From assembly GCA_944393405.1 (NCBI GenBank), contig CALYAC010000005.1:54380-118379 (forward strand): a stretch of 64,000 bases of DNA. Reading direction: 5' to 3'. This document shows, piece by piece, positions 18,126 to 26,512 of this stretch. Positions within the stretch are counted from its first letter, which is position 1, and every line of letters starts with the position of its first letter. The translations under genes and the position numbers were made by a program. Below the pieces are notes generated by a model. It saw nothing but the letters and a program-made list of their open reading frames with translations. It was not told the DNA's origin and did not search any database. Source of the stretch: an uncultured Clostridia bacterium (GTDB lineage Bacteria > Bacillota_A > Clostridia > TANB77 > CAG-508).

Positions 18126-19373
18126 ATGGATGATACATTAAATACTGTAAAAAGTATTTTAAAAAAATATAATCAAGAACACTTAATTAACTTTATTGGC
18201 CAGCTTACTGAAACACAAAAGTCAAATCTACTCAATCAAATTATAAATATAGACTTTGATGAAATTTTAGAATTATATAATTCATTTAATAATTCTGATC
18301 CAAACCCTACAGAAGAAATAGAACCTTTAAACTATATAGTAAAAGATTCTATTCCAACTAATAAATTAAAGCAATATTATAATACAGGAATAAAAGCTAT
18401 TAAATCTGGGAAAATAGGAATTATAACTTTAGCAGGAGGTCAAGGTTCAAGACTTGGATTTAAAGGTCCAAAAGGTACTTTTTGTTTAGATATTGAACCT
18501 AAAATATCCTTATTTGAAATACTTTGTAATTATATAAAGGTTTATGCTAATAAATATAAAGTTAATATTCCCTGGTATATTATGACTAGTACTTCAAATT
18601 ACTTTGATACAATTAATTTCTTTGAACAGAATAACTTTTTTGATTATCCTAGAAAAAACATACAATTCTTTACACAGGATAATTTACCTATTATTGATAT
18701 CAATGGTAAACTTGTATTATCTGAAATATATAAAATACATTTTGCATCAAATGGAAATGGTAATGTATTTCATTCTTTAAAGAAAGCAAATCTTATATCT
18801 GATATGGAATCAAAAAAATTGAATTGGTTATTCATAGGTGGAGTTGATAATGTTCTTTTAAATCCTTTAGACCCTATATTTATTGGATTTACAATTTCAA
18901 ATAAAAATCCAATATCATCAAAAACATTATTTAAAGAAGATCCTAAAGATATTGACTGGATTTTTGCTAATAAAAAAGGTCATCCTTCTATTGTAGATTG
19001 TGAAAACTTTACTGAACAGATATCCAAAATAAAGGACAAGAAAGGTAACTTTTTATATAGAGAAACCAATATGTTAGCACATTTATTTTCTCTGAATGCT
19101 ATAAAGAAAGTATCAAATATAAAACTTCCTTATCACAGAGCCTTTAGAAAAAATGCTTTTGTAAATGATGAAGGAATGAAACAAGTCCCAGATTGTCCTA
19201 ACGTCTATAAATTTGAACAATTTGTTTTTGATGCTTTTTCTTATTTTAACAATATTTCACTTTTAAGAGTTAATAAAGAAGATGAATTTGCTCCTATTAA
19301 AGATTTTAATGGTCCTCATAACCCAGAAATTGCAGCTGAAAAATATAAAAAATTGATAATAGATAAAAAATAA
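18126..19373 (+). CDS. UDP-sugar pyrophosphorylase (eukaryote-type UDPGP family)
   Basis: This 415-residue nucleotidyltransferase has the UTP-binding signature LAGGQGSRLGFKGPKG (about 103-118). It also has the G-G-V-D-N-V-L-x-N-P-x-D-P segment (about 239-251) of the UDPGP/UAP1 family. The family makes UDP-N-acetylhexosamine or UDP-glucose from the sugar 1-phosphate and UTP. This architecture is common in eukaryotes and patchy in bacteria, where GalU and GlmU do these jobs. It follows the metallophosphatase at 32 bases in what looks like an operon, with a terminator overlapping its stop codon. The exact sugar cannot be read from the sequence. Confidence 0.82.
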   Translation: MDDTLNTVKSILKKYNQEHLINFIGQLTETQKSNLLNQIINIDFDEILELYNSFNNSDPNPTEEIEPLNYIVKDSIPTNKLKQYYNTGIKAIKSGKIGIITLAGGQGSRLGFKGPKGTFCLDIEPKISLFEILCNYIKVYANKYKVNIPWYIMTSTSNYFDTINFFEQNNFFDYPRKNIQFFTQDNLPIIDINGKLVLSEIYKIHFASNGNGNVFHSLKKANLISDMESKKLNWLFIGGVDNVLLNPLDPIFIGFTISNKNPISSKTLFKEDPKDIDWIFANKKGHPSIVDCENFTEQISKIKDKKGNFLYRETNMLAHLFSLNAIKKVSNIKLPYHRAFRKNAFVNDEGMKQVPDCPNVYKFEQFVFDAFSYFNNISLLRVNKEDEFAPIKDFNGPHNPEIAAEKYKKLIIDKK

Positions 19374-19401
19374 AGTCATATTCATACAAAAATATGACTT
19401 T
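19372..19401 (+). terminator. Terminator of the pyrophosphorylase gene
   Basis: AAAGTCATATT and its complement form a stem overlapping the stop codon, followed by a T-rich stretch. Confidence 0.7.
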
Positions 19402-19757
19402 ATTTGACTTTATTCTACATTATTTTACAAGTTTTTTAACAAGTTTTATTTTTTTATTAAAATTTATTGATTTTTTCCATTTTCTGGAATATAATTTATT
19501 TATACTTAATTATAACATTTTTAAAATTTTGATTTTCATCTTGTCACGGCCGTGACTTTTATATTCAAATAAATTTTTTAATCATTCAGCATTTTTTCTA
19601 ACTTGTTGATTTTATTCTTATTGGATTTTATTTCTAATTTTAGATATTTACTAATTTCTTAAGCATTTTTACCTTATAATATAGTAATTTTATAATTAGT
19701 ACTTATCGCTGTGGTACCACTCTATATGTAGATGTAGAAATATATTTTCTACATCTA
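19374..19757. other. Intergenic gap with two palindromes and a hairpin
   Basis: No gene is supported in this 384-base AT-rich stretch. It holds the pyrophosphorylase terminator, a perfect 14-base GC-rich palindrome (19543-19556), a 10-base palindrome GTGGTACCAC (19711-19720) and a hairpin (AGATGTAGAAA and its complement, about 19729-19757). The hairpin may end transcription of the minus-strand gene that stops at 19758. Confidence 0.6.
19543..19556. repeat. GC-rich 14-base palindrome, possible operator
   Basis: GTCACGGCCGTGAC is perfectly self-complementary and stands out in DNA that is otherwise almost all A and T. It could bind a dimeric regulator; no promoter was recognised next to it. Confidence 0.4.
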
Positions 19758-20255
19758 TTAATATTGTACTCCAACTAATTCATATTCATAACTTTCATAA
19801 TTAGGCATATATTCTTTTAATGTTTCGTATAATTTTTTTCCGTGTCTTTTAACTTTTAATAAGCAAAATTCATAAAAAATAATATATTCTACTGTTTCTT
19901 TACTATATTTCACTATTTCAGGATTTATTATTAATCTTCCTGCTAGACATTTAGCTAATCTTTTATCTAACTTCATTATCTTAAAGTCTTCTGGTGCAAA
20001 TTTTAAAGTTGTTCTAACTTTTTCCATAATATTTTCTAATTCTTTTTTTGCTATTTCATTATACATTTTTTCTAATAATAAATCTATTATTATTGAATTA
20101 TCTATCTTTCTATATTTATAAGGAAGGCATATTTCTATCTCATTTTGTTTTATATTAAGATTTGGTTTTTTAATATATTTATATAATATATTTATTTCAT
20201 AGTTAACTCCAAATATTTTAACTTGTCTTGATATGTTTTCTTTCATTTTTCTCAT
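19758..20255 (-). CDS. Degenerate YgjP/WLM-type metallopeptidase-like protein
   Basis: This 165-residue protein resembles the C-terminal half of YgjP (DUF45/WLM) proteins. A KCLAGRLIINPEIVKYS segment precedes IIFYEFCLLKVKRHGKKLYE and a final YMPNYE. In active members this helix reads H-E-L-x-H followed by N-H. Here the first His is Tyr, the second is Leu, and only the Glu and the last His remain, so zinc catalysis is unlikely. The N-terminal half is short and has no recognised motif. It may be a decayed or repurposed protein. The call rests on motif resemblance only. Confidence 0.5.
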   Translation of the reverse strand: MRKMKENISRQVKIFGVNYEINILYKYIKKPNLNIKQNEIEICLPYKYRKIDNSIIIDLLLEKMYNEIAKKELENIMEKVRTTLKFAPEDFKIMKLDKRLAKCLAGRLIINPEIVKYSKETVEYIIFYEFCLLKVKRHGKKLYETLKEYMPNYESYEYELVGVQY

Positions 20256-20413
20256 AAATACTACCTCCTATTTTTTCTGAACTTTTGTTTGTATTATTCT
20301 ATACTTTAATTTTTAATTTGTCAATACTTTTTTCAAAAATTTGTTTGGTTTTTTTGTTTCGTCCAGAATTGCTTATTTTCGGCTATTTTTTTGCTTTATA
20401 TATTCATTTTTAG

Positions 20414-20442
20414 TTGACTATTATAAAATAAATTGTTATTAT
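20414..20442 (+). promoter_or_regulatory. Promoter of the dGTPase gene
   Basis: TTGACT (20414-20419) and TATTAT (20437-20442) are 17 bases apart, about 28 bases before the start. Confidence 0.6.
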
Positions 20443-20470
20443 TAATTTGATTTTTATGTGAGGTGATAAT

Positions 20471-21667
20471 ATGAGAAATTCATTTAATAAATTAGCTGCA
20501 AATATAAATAATCCTAAGTGGAATTATATAATTTCTAGAGAATTTCCTTTATACTCAAGAAATAATGATATTAGATCAGAATTTGAAAGAGATTTTACTA
20601 GAATAATTCATAGTAATGCATATAGGAGGTTAAAACATAAAACTCAAGTATTCTATTCTCCCCAAAATGATCATATATGTACACGTATAGAACATGTTAA
20701 CCATGTTGAATCAATAAGTTACACTATTTCTCATTATTTAGGCTTAAATGAAGAATTAACTAAAGCTATAGCTGTTGCACATGATCTTGGGCATAGTCCC
20801 TTTGGCCATAAAGGTGAAAAGGTTTTAAACACTATTTCTAAAAGAGACTGCGATTTTTCATTTTGGCATGAAAAAAATGGATTATATTTTGTAGATAATA
20901 TAGAACTTCTTGAAGATACAGAAGGTTTCAAACAAAACCTGGATTTAACTTATGGAGTTAGAGATGGAATCATATCTCATTGCGGTGAAATTGATGAAAA
21001 CTCATTATTTCCTAGAGATGAGTTTATTGATTTATCTGAATATAAATATCCTAATCAATTTAAACCATATACATGGGAGGCATGTGTTGTAAAAATTTCT
21101 GATAAAATCTCATATATCGGTAGAGACATAGAAGATGCTGTATCTCTTGGTATATTAGATGAACACTTAGATGAACTATATAATTTATTAGGTCATAGGA
21201 ATGGTACAATTAACAACACTGTTATTATAAATACATTGATTTATGATTTATGTAGTAATTCTTCCCCTGAAAAAGGTTTATATTTTTCAGACAAAGCATT
21301 AGATTTGATGAATCAAATAAAAAAATTTAATTATGAACATATTTATTTATCAGAAATATTAAAGCCTTCAGATAGATATTTTGAAATAGTAATTAATCAA
21401 ATCTATAATACTTTATATAATTGCTATGATTATCAAAATACATTTACTAAGCTTGATAAACTAAAAAAATTCTATCCAAATTTAATAAATGGATTTATAG
21501 AATGGTTTAATAATTTCTCTTCAAATTCATCAAGAAATGGACTTAAAAATAGAATATTATTTGATATTAATAATCCTAAAGATTATTATTTTGCAATAAT
21601 TCTATATATATCTGGTATGACTGATAAATTTGCAATAGATATGTATAATGAAATAATAGGATATTAA
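20471..21667 (+). CDS. dgt: dGTP triphosphohydrolase-like HD enzyme
   Basis: This 398-residue HD-domain protein has the dGTPase-type layout. YRRLKHKTQV (about 51-60) is followed by the first metal His in RIEH (75) and by AVAHDLGHSPFGHKG with H104-D105. These are the HD metal ligands and substrate-binding residues of Dgt/SAMHD1-like enzymes, which split dNTPs into deoxynucleosides and triphosphate. The length is near that of bacterial dNTPases of this type. It faces a lone ATP-cone protein across a shared terminator, which fits control of deoxynucleotide pools but does not prove it. The start has GTGAGGTG. Confidence 0.88.
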   Translation: MRNSFNKLAANINNPKWNYIISREFPLYSRNNDIRSEFERDFTRIIHSNAYRRLKHKTQVFYSPQNDHICTRIEHVNHVESISYTISHYLGLNEELTKAIAVAHDLGHSPFGHKGEKVLNTISKRDCDFSFWHEKNGLYFVDNIELLEDTEGFKQNLDLTYGVRDGIISHCGEIDENSLFPRDEFIDLSEYKYPNQFKPYTWEACVVKISDKISYIGRDIEDAVSLGILDEHLDELYNLLGHRNGTINNTVIINTLIYDLCSNSSPEKGLYFSDKALDLMNQIKKFNYEHIYLSEILKPSDRYFEIVINQIYNTLYNCYDYQNTFTKLDKLKKFYPNLINGFIEWFNNFSSNSSRNGLKNRILFDINNPKDYYFAIILYISGMTDKFAIDMYNEIIGY

Positions 21668-21672
21668 TACAT

Positions 21673-21695
21673 AAAACGGGGTCTGGCCCCGTTTT
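21673..21695. terminator. Bidirectional terminator between dgt and the ATP-cone gene
   Basis: AAAACGGGG and its complement form a 9-pair stem with a 5-base loop, with A and T runs on both sides. Confidence 0.85.
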
Positions 21696-21720
21696 ATTAT
21701 TTGTTTTAGTTTTCTATCAT

Positions 21721-22068
21721 CTAATAAACTTCTGAAACAAGCTCTTTATTATTTCTTATAATTCCAAGCATACTTTCACTTGGAGTATTTTGTTCTCTAA
21801 CTAATTCCTTAGTATATCCATATAAAATATATCTTTTTGCTAATTCATATCTATCTAGTTCCATTAATTTTTCTTCAATAATATCTTGTATATCCTCTAC
21901 TAAAATTCTATTTTTATTTAATTCTTCTATATATATTATTATCTCTTTTATTTCTTCTTTTGTTGCTCTTTCTGATAGTTTAACTTCTTTATTTGCTTTT
22001 TCAATAACTGTTTTTATTTTTTGTCTATCATAGTCTACAATTCTACCATCTCTTTTAATAACTTTCAT
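21721..22068 (-). CDS. Stand-alone ATP-cone protein, possible NrdD fragment
   Basis: This 115-residue protein matches the N-terminal ATP-cone of anaerobic ribonucleotide reductase NrdD: MKVIKRDGRIVDYDRQKI at the start, KANKEVK, EDIQDIIEEKLM, YELAKRYILYGYT near 75-90, and VREQNTPSESMLGIIRN near the end. In NrdD the catalytic domain follows at once; here a stop comes after about 115 residues and no remnant lies downstream. It could be a free-standing dATP/ATP sensor or the stub of a lost nrdD. It is convergent with dgt, sharing the terminator at 21673-21695. The ATP-cone fold is confident; its role is not. Confidence 0.8.
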   Translation of the reverse strand: MKVIKRDGRIVDYDRQKIKTVIEKANKEVKLSERATKEEIKEIIIYIEELNKNRILVEDIQDIIEEKLMELDRYELAKRYILYGYTKELVREQNTPSESMLGIIRNNKELVSEVY

Positions 22069-22249
22069 TCTACATTTCCTCCTTGCTCAAATATGCCATT
22101 ATTATATATCTTTTTGTATTTTTTTCTGTTGTAAAAGTCACTTATTATGCTTATCTATTTTTTCGACTTTTTTTGCATTAGAGAGAACTGAATTTTATTA
22201 GTAATTTTTAAATATTACAATTATATTACAAATTTTATTGGCTATTTTA

Positions 22250-22278
22250 TTGATTTTCAGCCTTGTTTCCTTTATAAT
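22250..22278 (+). promoter_or_regulatory. Promoter of the Crp/Fnr regulator
   Basis: TTGATT (22250-22255) and TATAAT (22273-22278) are 17 bases apart. Confidence 0.6.
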
Positions 22279-22304
22279 ATTTTATGTAGATATGAGGTGA
22301 CACT

Positions 22305-22934
22305 ATGGAATATTCAGATTTAATTAATTTTATTAATGATTTTTCTATATGTTGTAAAAAAGCTCATAAAAAAAACTTTTCTAAAGGTCAAACTATAACA
22401 ACATATATAAAAAAAAGAAATCAGATATGTATTCTTTTAAATGGGCATGCTGATTTGGTTAGATATGATTTAAATGGAAACAGGACTTTAGTAGAACGTT
22501 TTTCTAAAAATTCTATATTTGGTGAAGCATTTTATAATGTTACGGTAAACAATGAATTATCTGTAGAAGCTAAATCTAATTGTACTGTTTTATTTTATAT
22601 TTATAGTGATTTACAATCAAGTTGTGATGAAAAATGTAAATTTCATAATATTTTATATGAAAATCTACCTAAATTAATTTTAAATAAAATTACTGAATTA
22701 AATACTAGAATTGAACTATTAACTCAAAGAACAACAAGGGATAAATTACTTATGTATTTCTCTATAATATCTACAAAAAAATCAACTAAATCATTTGAAT
22801 TACCAATCTCTTTAACTGATCTTGCAGATTATTTAAGTGTTGATAGAAGTGCAATGATGAGAGAATTAAAATTATTGAAAGAAGATAAATTAATAGATAA
22901 AATTGGAAATCGTATAACATTATTATATAAATAA
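22305..22934 (+). CDS. Crp/Fnr-family transcription regulator
   Basis: This 209-residue protein has an N-terminal cyclic-nucleotide-binding-like beta-roll (about 20-115; GxxxGE-like FGEAFY near 73), a long dimer helix (about 115-150) and a C-terminal winged helix. The recognition helix is visible in LADYLSVDRSAMMRELKLLKEDKLI. Cysteines stand at 16-17 and as C-x-x-x-C near 108-112, so an iron-sulfur cluster or redox sensing is possible but unproven. It is a single-gene unit with its own promoter and terminator. Similar regulators in anaerobes control metabolism in response to redox or small molecules; the target is unknown. Confidence 0.85.
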   Translation: MEYSDLINFINDFSICCKKAHKKNFSKGQTITTYIKKRNQICILLNGHADLVRYDLNGNRTLVERFSKNSIFGEAFYNVTVNNELSVEAKSNCTVLFYIYSDLQSSCDEKCKFHNILYENLPKLILNKITELNTRIELLTQRTTRDKLLMYFSIISTKKSTKSFELPISLTDLADYLSVDRSAMMRELKLLKEDKLIDKIGNRITLLYK

Positions 22935-22935
22935 A

Positions 22936-22961
22936 GAACAATTGGCTTTTCGGGGCCAATT
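22936..22961 (+). terminator. Terminator of the Crp/Fnr gene
   Basis: ACAATTGGC and its complement form a stem with an 8-base loop, followed by CTTTTATTTT. Confidence 0.8.
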
Positions 22962-22966
22962 GTCTT

Positions 22967-23587
22967 TTATTTTATAAATATTTCTACTTTTTTATTTTTA
23001 ATTTGTTTTGCAAATTTTTCTCCGTCCTTTTTTTCTCCAACAATTTCTCCATAATGAGTAGGTACTACTGTTTTAGCCACAATCTTATTTGCTAGTAAAG
23101 CAGCTTCTTTATAATCCATTGTAAATGTTCCCCCAACAGGGATAAATGCAATATCACATTCTATATTTTGAATTTCTGGAATGTTGTCTGTATCTCCAGC
23201 AATATAGTATTTTTCATCATCAATTTCCACAATATATCCCACCCAATTATTCTTTTTTGGATGAAATTCCTTATTTATATTATATGCATATGTTGTCTTT
23301 ACTTTTAAATCATCTATTACTCTTTCCTCTTTGGGCTCTACTACAATTACATTTTCTTTTCCTACTAGTTCCTCTGCATTCTTTTTTACATCTTTTGTTA
23401 CTATTAATTTAGTCCCATTTTTTTGTACTTTCTTTATATCTTTTTCTGAAAAATGATCATAATGTGAGTGTGTACAAAAAATATAATCCGCATCATTAAA
23501 CTCTTCTCTTATATTAAATGGATCAAAATAAATTATTTTTCCATTTTTTTCGATTTTTATACTACTATGACATAATACATTATACAT
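22967..23587 (-). CDS. MBL-fold metal-dependent hydrolase, UlaG-like
   Basis: This 206-residue metallo-beta-lactamase-fold protein has the metal motif C-T-H-S-H-Y-D-H-F near residues 34-42, a later AGDTDNIPE aspartate (about 130) and a final PTHYGE histidine (about 176). This is the small UlaG-like group often annotated as Zn-dependent hydrolases of unknown substrate. It has no signal peptide, so it is cytoplasmic. It reads on the opposite strand from the Crp/Fnr gene and is convergent with it. Confidence 0.85.
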   Translation of the reverse strand: MYNVLCHSSIKIEKNGKIIYFDPFNIREEFNDADYIFCTHSHYDHFSEKDIKKVQKNGTKLIVTKDVKKNAEELVGKENVIVVEPKEERVIDDLKVKTTYAYNINKEFHPKKNNWVGYIVEIDDEKYYIAGDTDNIPEIQNIECDIAFIPVGGTFTMDYKEAALLANKIVAKTVVPTHYGEIVGEKKDGEKFAKQIKNKKVEIFIK

Positions 23588-23676
23588 ATTCTATTCTCCT
23601 TATTATTTTATTTTTTCGATAATTATATCACAGATTTTTTATAAAAAACTATTCAATTTTACTTTATTTCTAAAAG

Positions 23677-24135
23677 TTATTTATTTAATACATATATTCC
23701 TAAATTTAAATATGTTGCAAAAATACACCATAGTAAATATGGAATTTGTATATATGCCGAAGTTTTATCTTTTTTATAGAACAGTATAATCATATAAATT
23801 ACTAATATTACAAGTAAAATAATCCATATTAGTGCAAATAATCTCCATTTTAATATAAAAAATATTATTGGCCACATTAAATTAATTACTAATTGTAAAT
23901 AATAAATTAATTTAATTTTTATATTATTAAAATCTTTTATATCTAAAATACTATATGAAACTCCCATTAAAAAATATATAACTGTCCACACAATACCAAA
24001 AACAAGGCCTGGTGGAGATAGCGGTGGTTTATTTAAAGACTGATAGTCTATAAATTTATACATTATTAATCCAACTAATCCACCTAAAATTACTGGTAAA
24101 AAAATATTTTTTAAAATTTTCTTTTTATTTTTCAA
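23677..24135 (-). CDS. tspO: TspO/MBR family membrane protein
   Basis: This 152-residue protein has five hydrophobic helices and the TspO signature NKPPLSPPGLVFGIVWTVIY at about residues 35-54. It also has the aromatic-rich C-terminal helices (WRLFALIW, LLWCIFATYLNLGIYVLN). TspO proteins bind porphyrins and related compounds and take part in stress responses. It follows the MBL-fold gene region on the same strand, 90 bases apart, with no evident functional link. Confidence 0.88.
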   Translation of the reverse strand: MKNKKKILKNIFLPVILGGLVGLIMYKFIDYQSLNKPPLSPPGLVFGIVWTVIYFLMGVSYSILDIKDFNNIKIKLIYYLQLVINLMWPIIFFILKWRLFALIWIILLVILVIYMIILFYKKDKTSAYIQIPYLLWCIFATYLNLGIYVLNK

Positions 24136-24204
24136 TAGATATACCTCCTAAAAAAAAGAATATATATAAATATTATATTCATATATATCCTTTAAATTCT
24201 TTTT

Positions 24205-26100
24205 TTATAAATTTTGGTGATTATCTACCACCACCGCCTCCTCCGGCCTCCGGCCTCCTCCGCCGCCACCAGAGAAACCTCCACCGCTTCCACTAGATGA
24301 AGAATATGCAGATGATATTGATGAGCTTATTGCTCCACTAAAACTTGATGAAAAATTGCTATGATACATGAAATACATATATGTTGATGTATTTACTGCA
24401 TCTAATTCATCTATATTTGGATAAATTGTTTTTAATTGTTTTAATACTTTATCTGCAATTCCAAAAGCTGTAGCAAAAACTAAGTATTTTTCCCATATTT
24501 GAATAGCTGGAATTTCTTTTTCATTAAGTAATGAAAAATCCTCCATATATTTCTTTAAGCCTTTCCATTTTTCTTTAAGTTCCATTCCTTCTTTTGTTAA
24601 TACATTCGTCTTTTTTGCAATCTTGCTACATAATATACCATTTATTACAAATACTATTGATAATGGAATTATAAACATTATAAGTGAAATAAAAACCATT
24701 GTGTAATATATTGACGATTTGTCCTTAAATTCTTTATAAACTTCTTTTTCTTCTTTATTAAATAATTTTTCTTTAGTTAATTCATTTTCTATATTATCTT
24801 GAGTTTTTTGTATTAAATTTTGTACTTTTGAATAATTTTTTCCAATATATTTTTCTAAATCTTTTATTTCTATTTCTTCTTGTTCTTTTGCTGCATCTTT
24901 TATAAATTTATAAATTTCTTTCTCTTCATCTTTTAAATTATTTTCATCTGTTTCTTCTAACTTTATATATTTAACAAATATTTTATCTGTTTTTTCATTT
25001 ATCTTTTCTATTCTTAAATCTATATATCCTTTTAATTTCAAATTAAGTATATTGGCAGAAAATACGTTTCCAAATGAATTCATAAATCTGCTATATGGCT
25101 CTTCTAAAAGATATAAAGCCTCTCCCGGAGTTGAATTTTGATTTGGTAATTCTCTAAAATATTCTAATTTTTGAGAAGGTATGAATTTCTTTAATTCTTT
25201 TAATTTTTTTCCATATTTAACAGCTTTTTCTATATATATTATGCATAATGCTAAAATTACAAATATAAAGAATGTTCCTATAACATCATCTTTAATTTCT
25301 AACCACATTCTTTTCAAATTAGCTTTATTAGCCCATTTTGTTTCTTCTTTTAAAACTTCATCATATCTTACTTGATTATATGTTCTTCCTGAAGATTTTA
25401 TAATTTCACTAGGAAATAAAGATCTTATTTCTACCATATTTCCAGCTTTATAATTATCTATTTGAAATTTTATTTCGTCTTTGCCTGTAGCATATATTTC
25501 CCCATTAAGCTCTTCAGTATGCCCCCATACTTTTATTTCTTGTATATTAGATACTCTACTTGGAAGAATTATAGTTCCAGTTATGTTATCTGCATTTATC
25601 TCAAAATCATTTCCTATAAATTGCCAATATAATTCTGCGTAGTCATCATATTTACCAATTGCATCATTTACAGTATATGAAATTTCATATTTTCTATTTC
25701 CTGTTGAATTGTCCATTCCAATTCCCCATGCGATTTCAAAATCTCCTTTAGAATTTGTTAAAGCGTAAAATGAATTTGGTGTAACGTGATACATTTCTTC
25801 ATTAATTTGTGAAAATTCATAATTTTTTCCATTAGTTATGTCCACAACTTTCACATTTGAAATAGATGAATATTTATTTTTATCAATTTTAAATGTTTTA
25901 TATAATGTATTAGTGTTTTTTATATCTATATTCCATACTTCTATTATATCCATACTGCCGTCATTATTTATATTTACTTTAAATTCTAGTTTATCTAAAT
26001 TTAAGTCACTTGTCCCTGCATGAACTGTATTATTTGAATAGAATAGACTAATTATTATTATAAACATAATTATCAAAGTTTTCTTAAATATATTTCTCAT
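24205..26100 (-). CDS. DUF2207 membrane protein with altered Gly-rich tail
   Basis: This 631-residue protein has a signal peptide (about 1-28), a beta-rich outer domain (about 35-245; DUF2207) and a membrane helix near 275. A cytoplasmic segment and two more helices (about 465-500) follow, and the C-terminus is Ser/Gly-rich. Family members are of unknown function and normally end in a long Gly run. Here the run is interrupted by RRPEEA and about ten further residues. Two tandem 7-mers (TCCGGCC, at 24242-24255) account for this: without them the frame would continue as glycines and stop at 24221. This may be a slippage mutation or an assembly error. The family is firm. Confidence 0.85.
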   Translation of the reverse strand: MRNIFKKTLIIMFIIIISLFYSNNTVHAGTSDLNLDKLEFKVNINNDGSMDIIEVWNIDIKNTNTLYKTFKIDKNKYSSISNVKVVDITNGKNYEFSQINEEMYHVTPNSFYALTNSKGDFEIAWGIGMDNSTGNRKYEISYTVNDAIGKYDDYAELYWQFIGNDFEINADNITGTIILPSRVSNIQEIKVWGHTEELNGEIYATGKDEIKFQIDNYKAGNMVEIRSLFPSEIIKSSGRTYNQVRYDEVLKEETKWANKANLKRMWLEIKDDVIGTFFIFVILALCIIYIEKAVKYGKKLKELKKFIPSQKLEYFRELPNQNSTPGEALYLLEEPYSRFMNSFGNVFSANILNLKLKGYIDLRIEKINEKTDKIFVKYIKLEETDENNLKDEEKEIYKFIKDAAKEQEEIEIKDLEKYIGKNYSKVQNLIQKTQDNIENELTKEKLFNKEEKEVYKEFKDKSSIYYTMVFISLIMFIIPLSIVFVINGILCSKIAKKTNVLTKEGMELKEKWKGLKKYMEDFSLLNEKEIPAIQIWEKYLVFATAFGIADKVLKQLKTIYPNIDELDAVNTSTYMYFMYHSNFSSSFSGAISSSISSAYSSSSGSGGGFSGGGGGGRRPEEAVVVDNHQNL

Positions 26101-26199
26101 TTTTTTCTCCTATAATTTTTTTATATAATAACATTTATATACTTATTTTTCAATTACTTTAAATATAAATAATTTATCATTTTTTATAATTTTCTTAAG

Positions 26200-26228
26200 T
26201 TGCTTTCTTACATTTAATATGATATAAT
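26200..26228 (+). promoter_or_regulatory. Promoter of the Cys-rich peptide gene
   Basis: TTGCTT (26200-26205) and TATAAT (26223-26228) are 17 bases apart, 28 bases before the start codon. Confidence 0.6.
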
Positions 26229-26256
26229 TAATTTTATTCAATTTGGAGGTGTTAAT

Positions 26257-26448
26257 ATGAAAAACACAAAACTCGAGACTGCAAAAACACCTGAGTCTAG
26301 CAGTACGCAGACAACGCTTGCTGGTAATCCTTACAAGAATGGGACTATCATCAGATGTGCTATTAAAGGCACTCACGTTTGTCCAGATGACACTTGCGAT
26401 GGTTATAACCGCCATTGCACAATCTGGTTAAGACATAGTTGCAAATAA
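26257..26448 (+). CDS. 63-residue cysteine-rich peptide, unknown function
   Basis: The function is not recognised. The protein is soluble and has a Thr/Ser/Lys-rich first half (residues 1-30). The second half has five cysteines (34, 42, 47, 54, 62) and three histidines, and ends in Cys-Lys. Cysteine spacings of 8, 5, 7 and 8 could suit disulfides, a metal site or a modified peptide. No modifying enzyme or exporter gene lies beside it and no signal peptide is visible. The base composition is clearly more GC-rich than the surroundings. It has a full set of signals: promoter, GGAGGTG site and a 10-pair terminator, so it is likely a real gene and of foreign origin. Confidence 0.7.
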   Translation: MKNTKLETAKTPESSSTQTTLAGNPYKNGTIIRCAIKGTHVCPDDTCDGYNRHCTIWLRHSCK

Positions 26449-26480
26449 CTTGTAGATTCCTTCTAGCGTACAAATTGTAA

Positions 26481-26506
26481 CGGGCAGTCTCTAATAAGAC
26501 TGCCCG
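26481..26506 (+). terminator. Terminator of the Cys-rich peptide gene
   Basis: CGGGCAGTCT and its complement form a 10-pair stem with a 6-base loop. The T-run after it is short (CTTT). Confidence 0.75.
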
Positions 26507-26512
26507 CTTTAA

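Noticed and set aside
26143..26415. Minus-strand open frame over the Cys-rich peptide
   Set aside because: It lacks a ribosome site and runs antisense to a framed gene.
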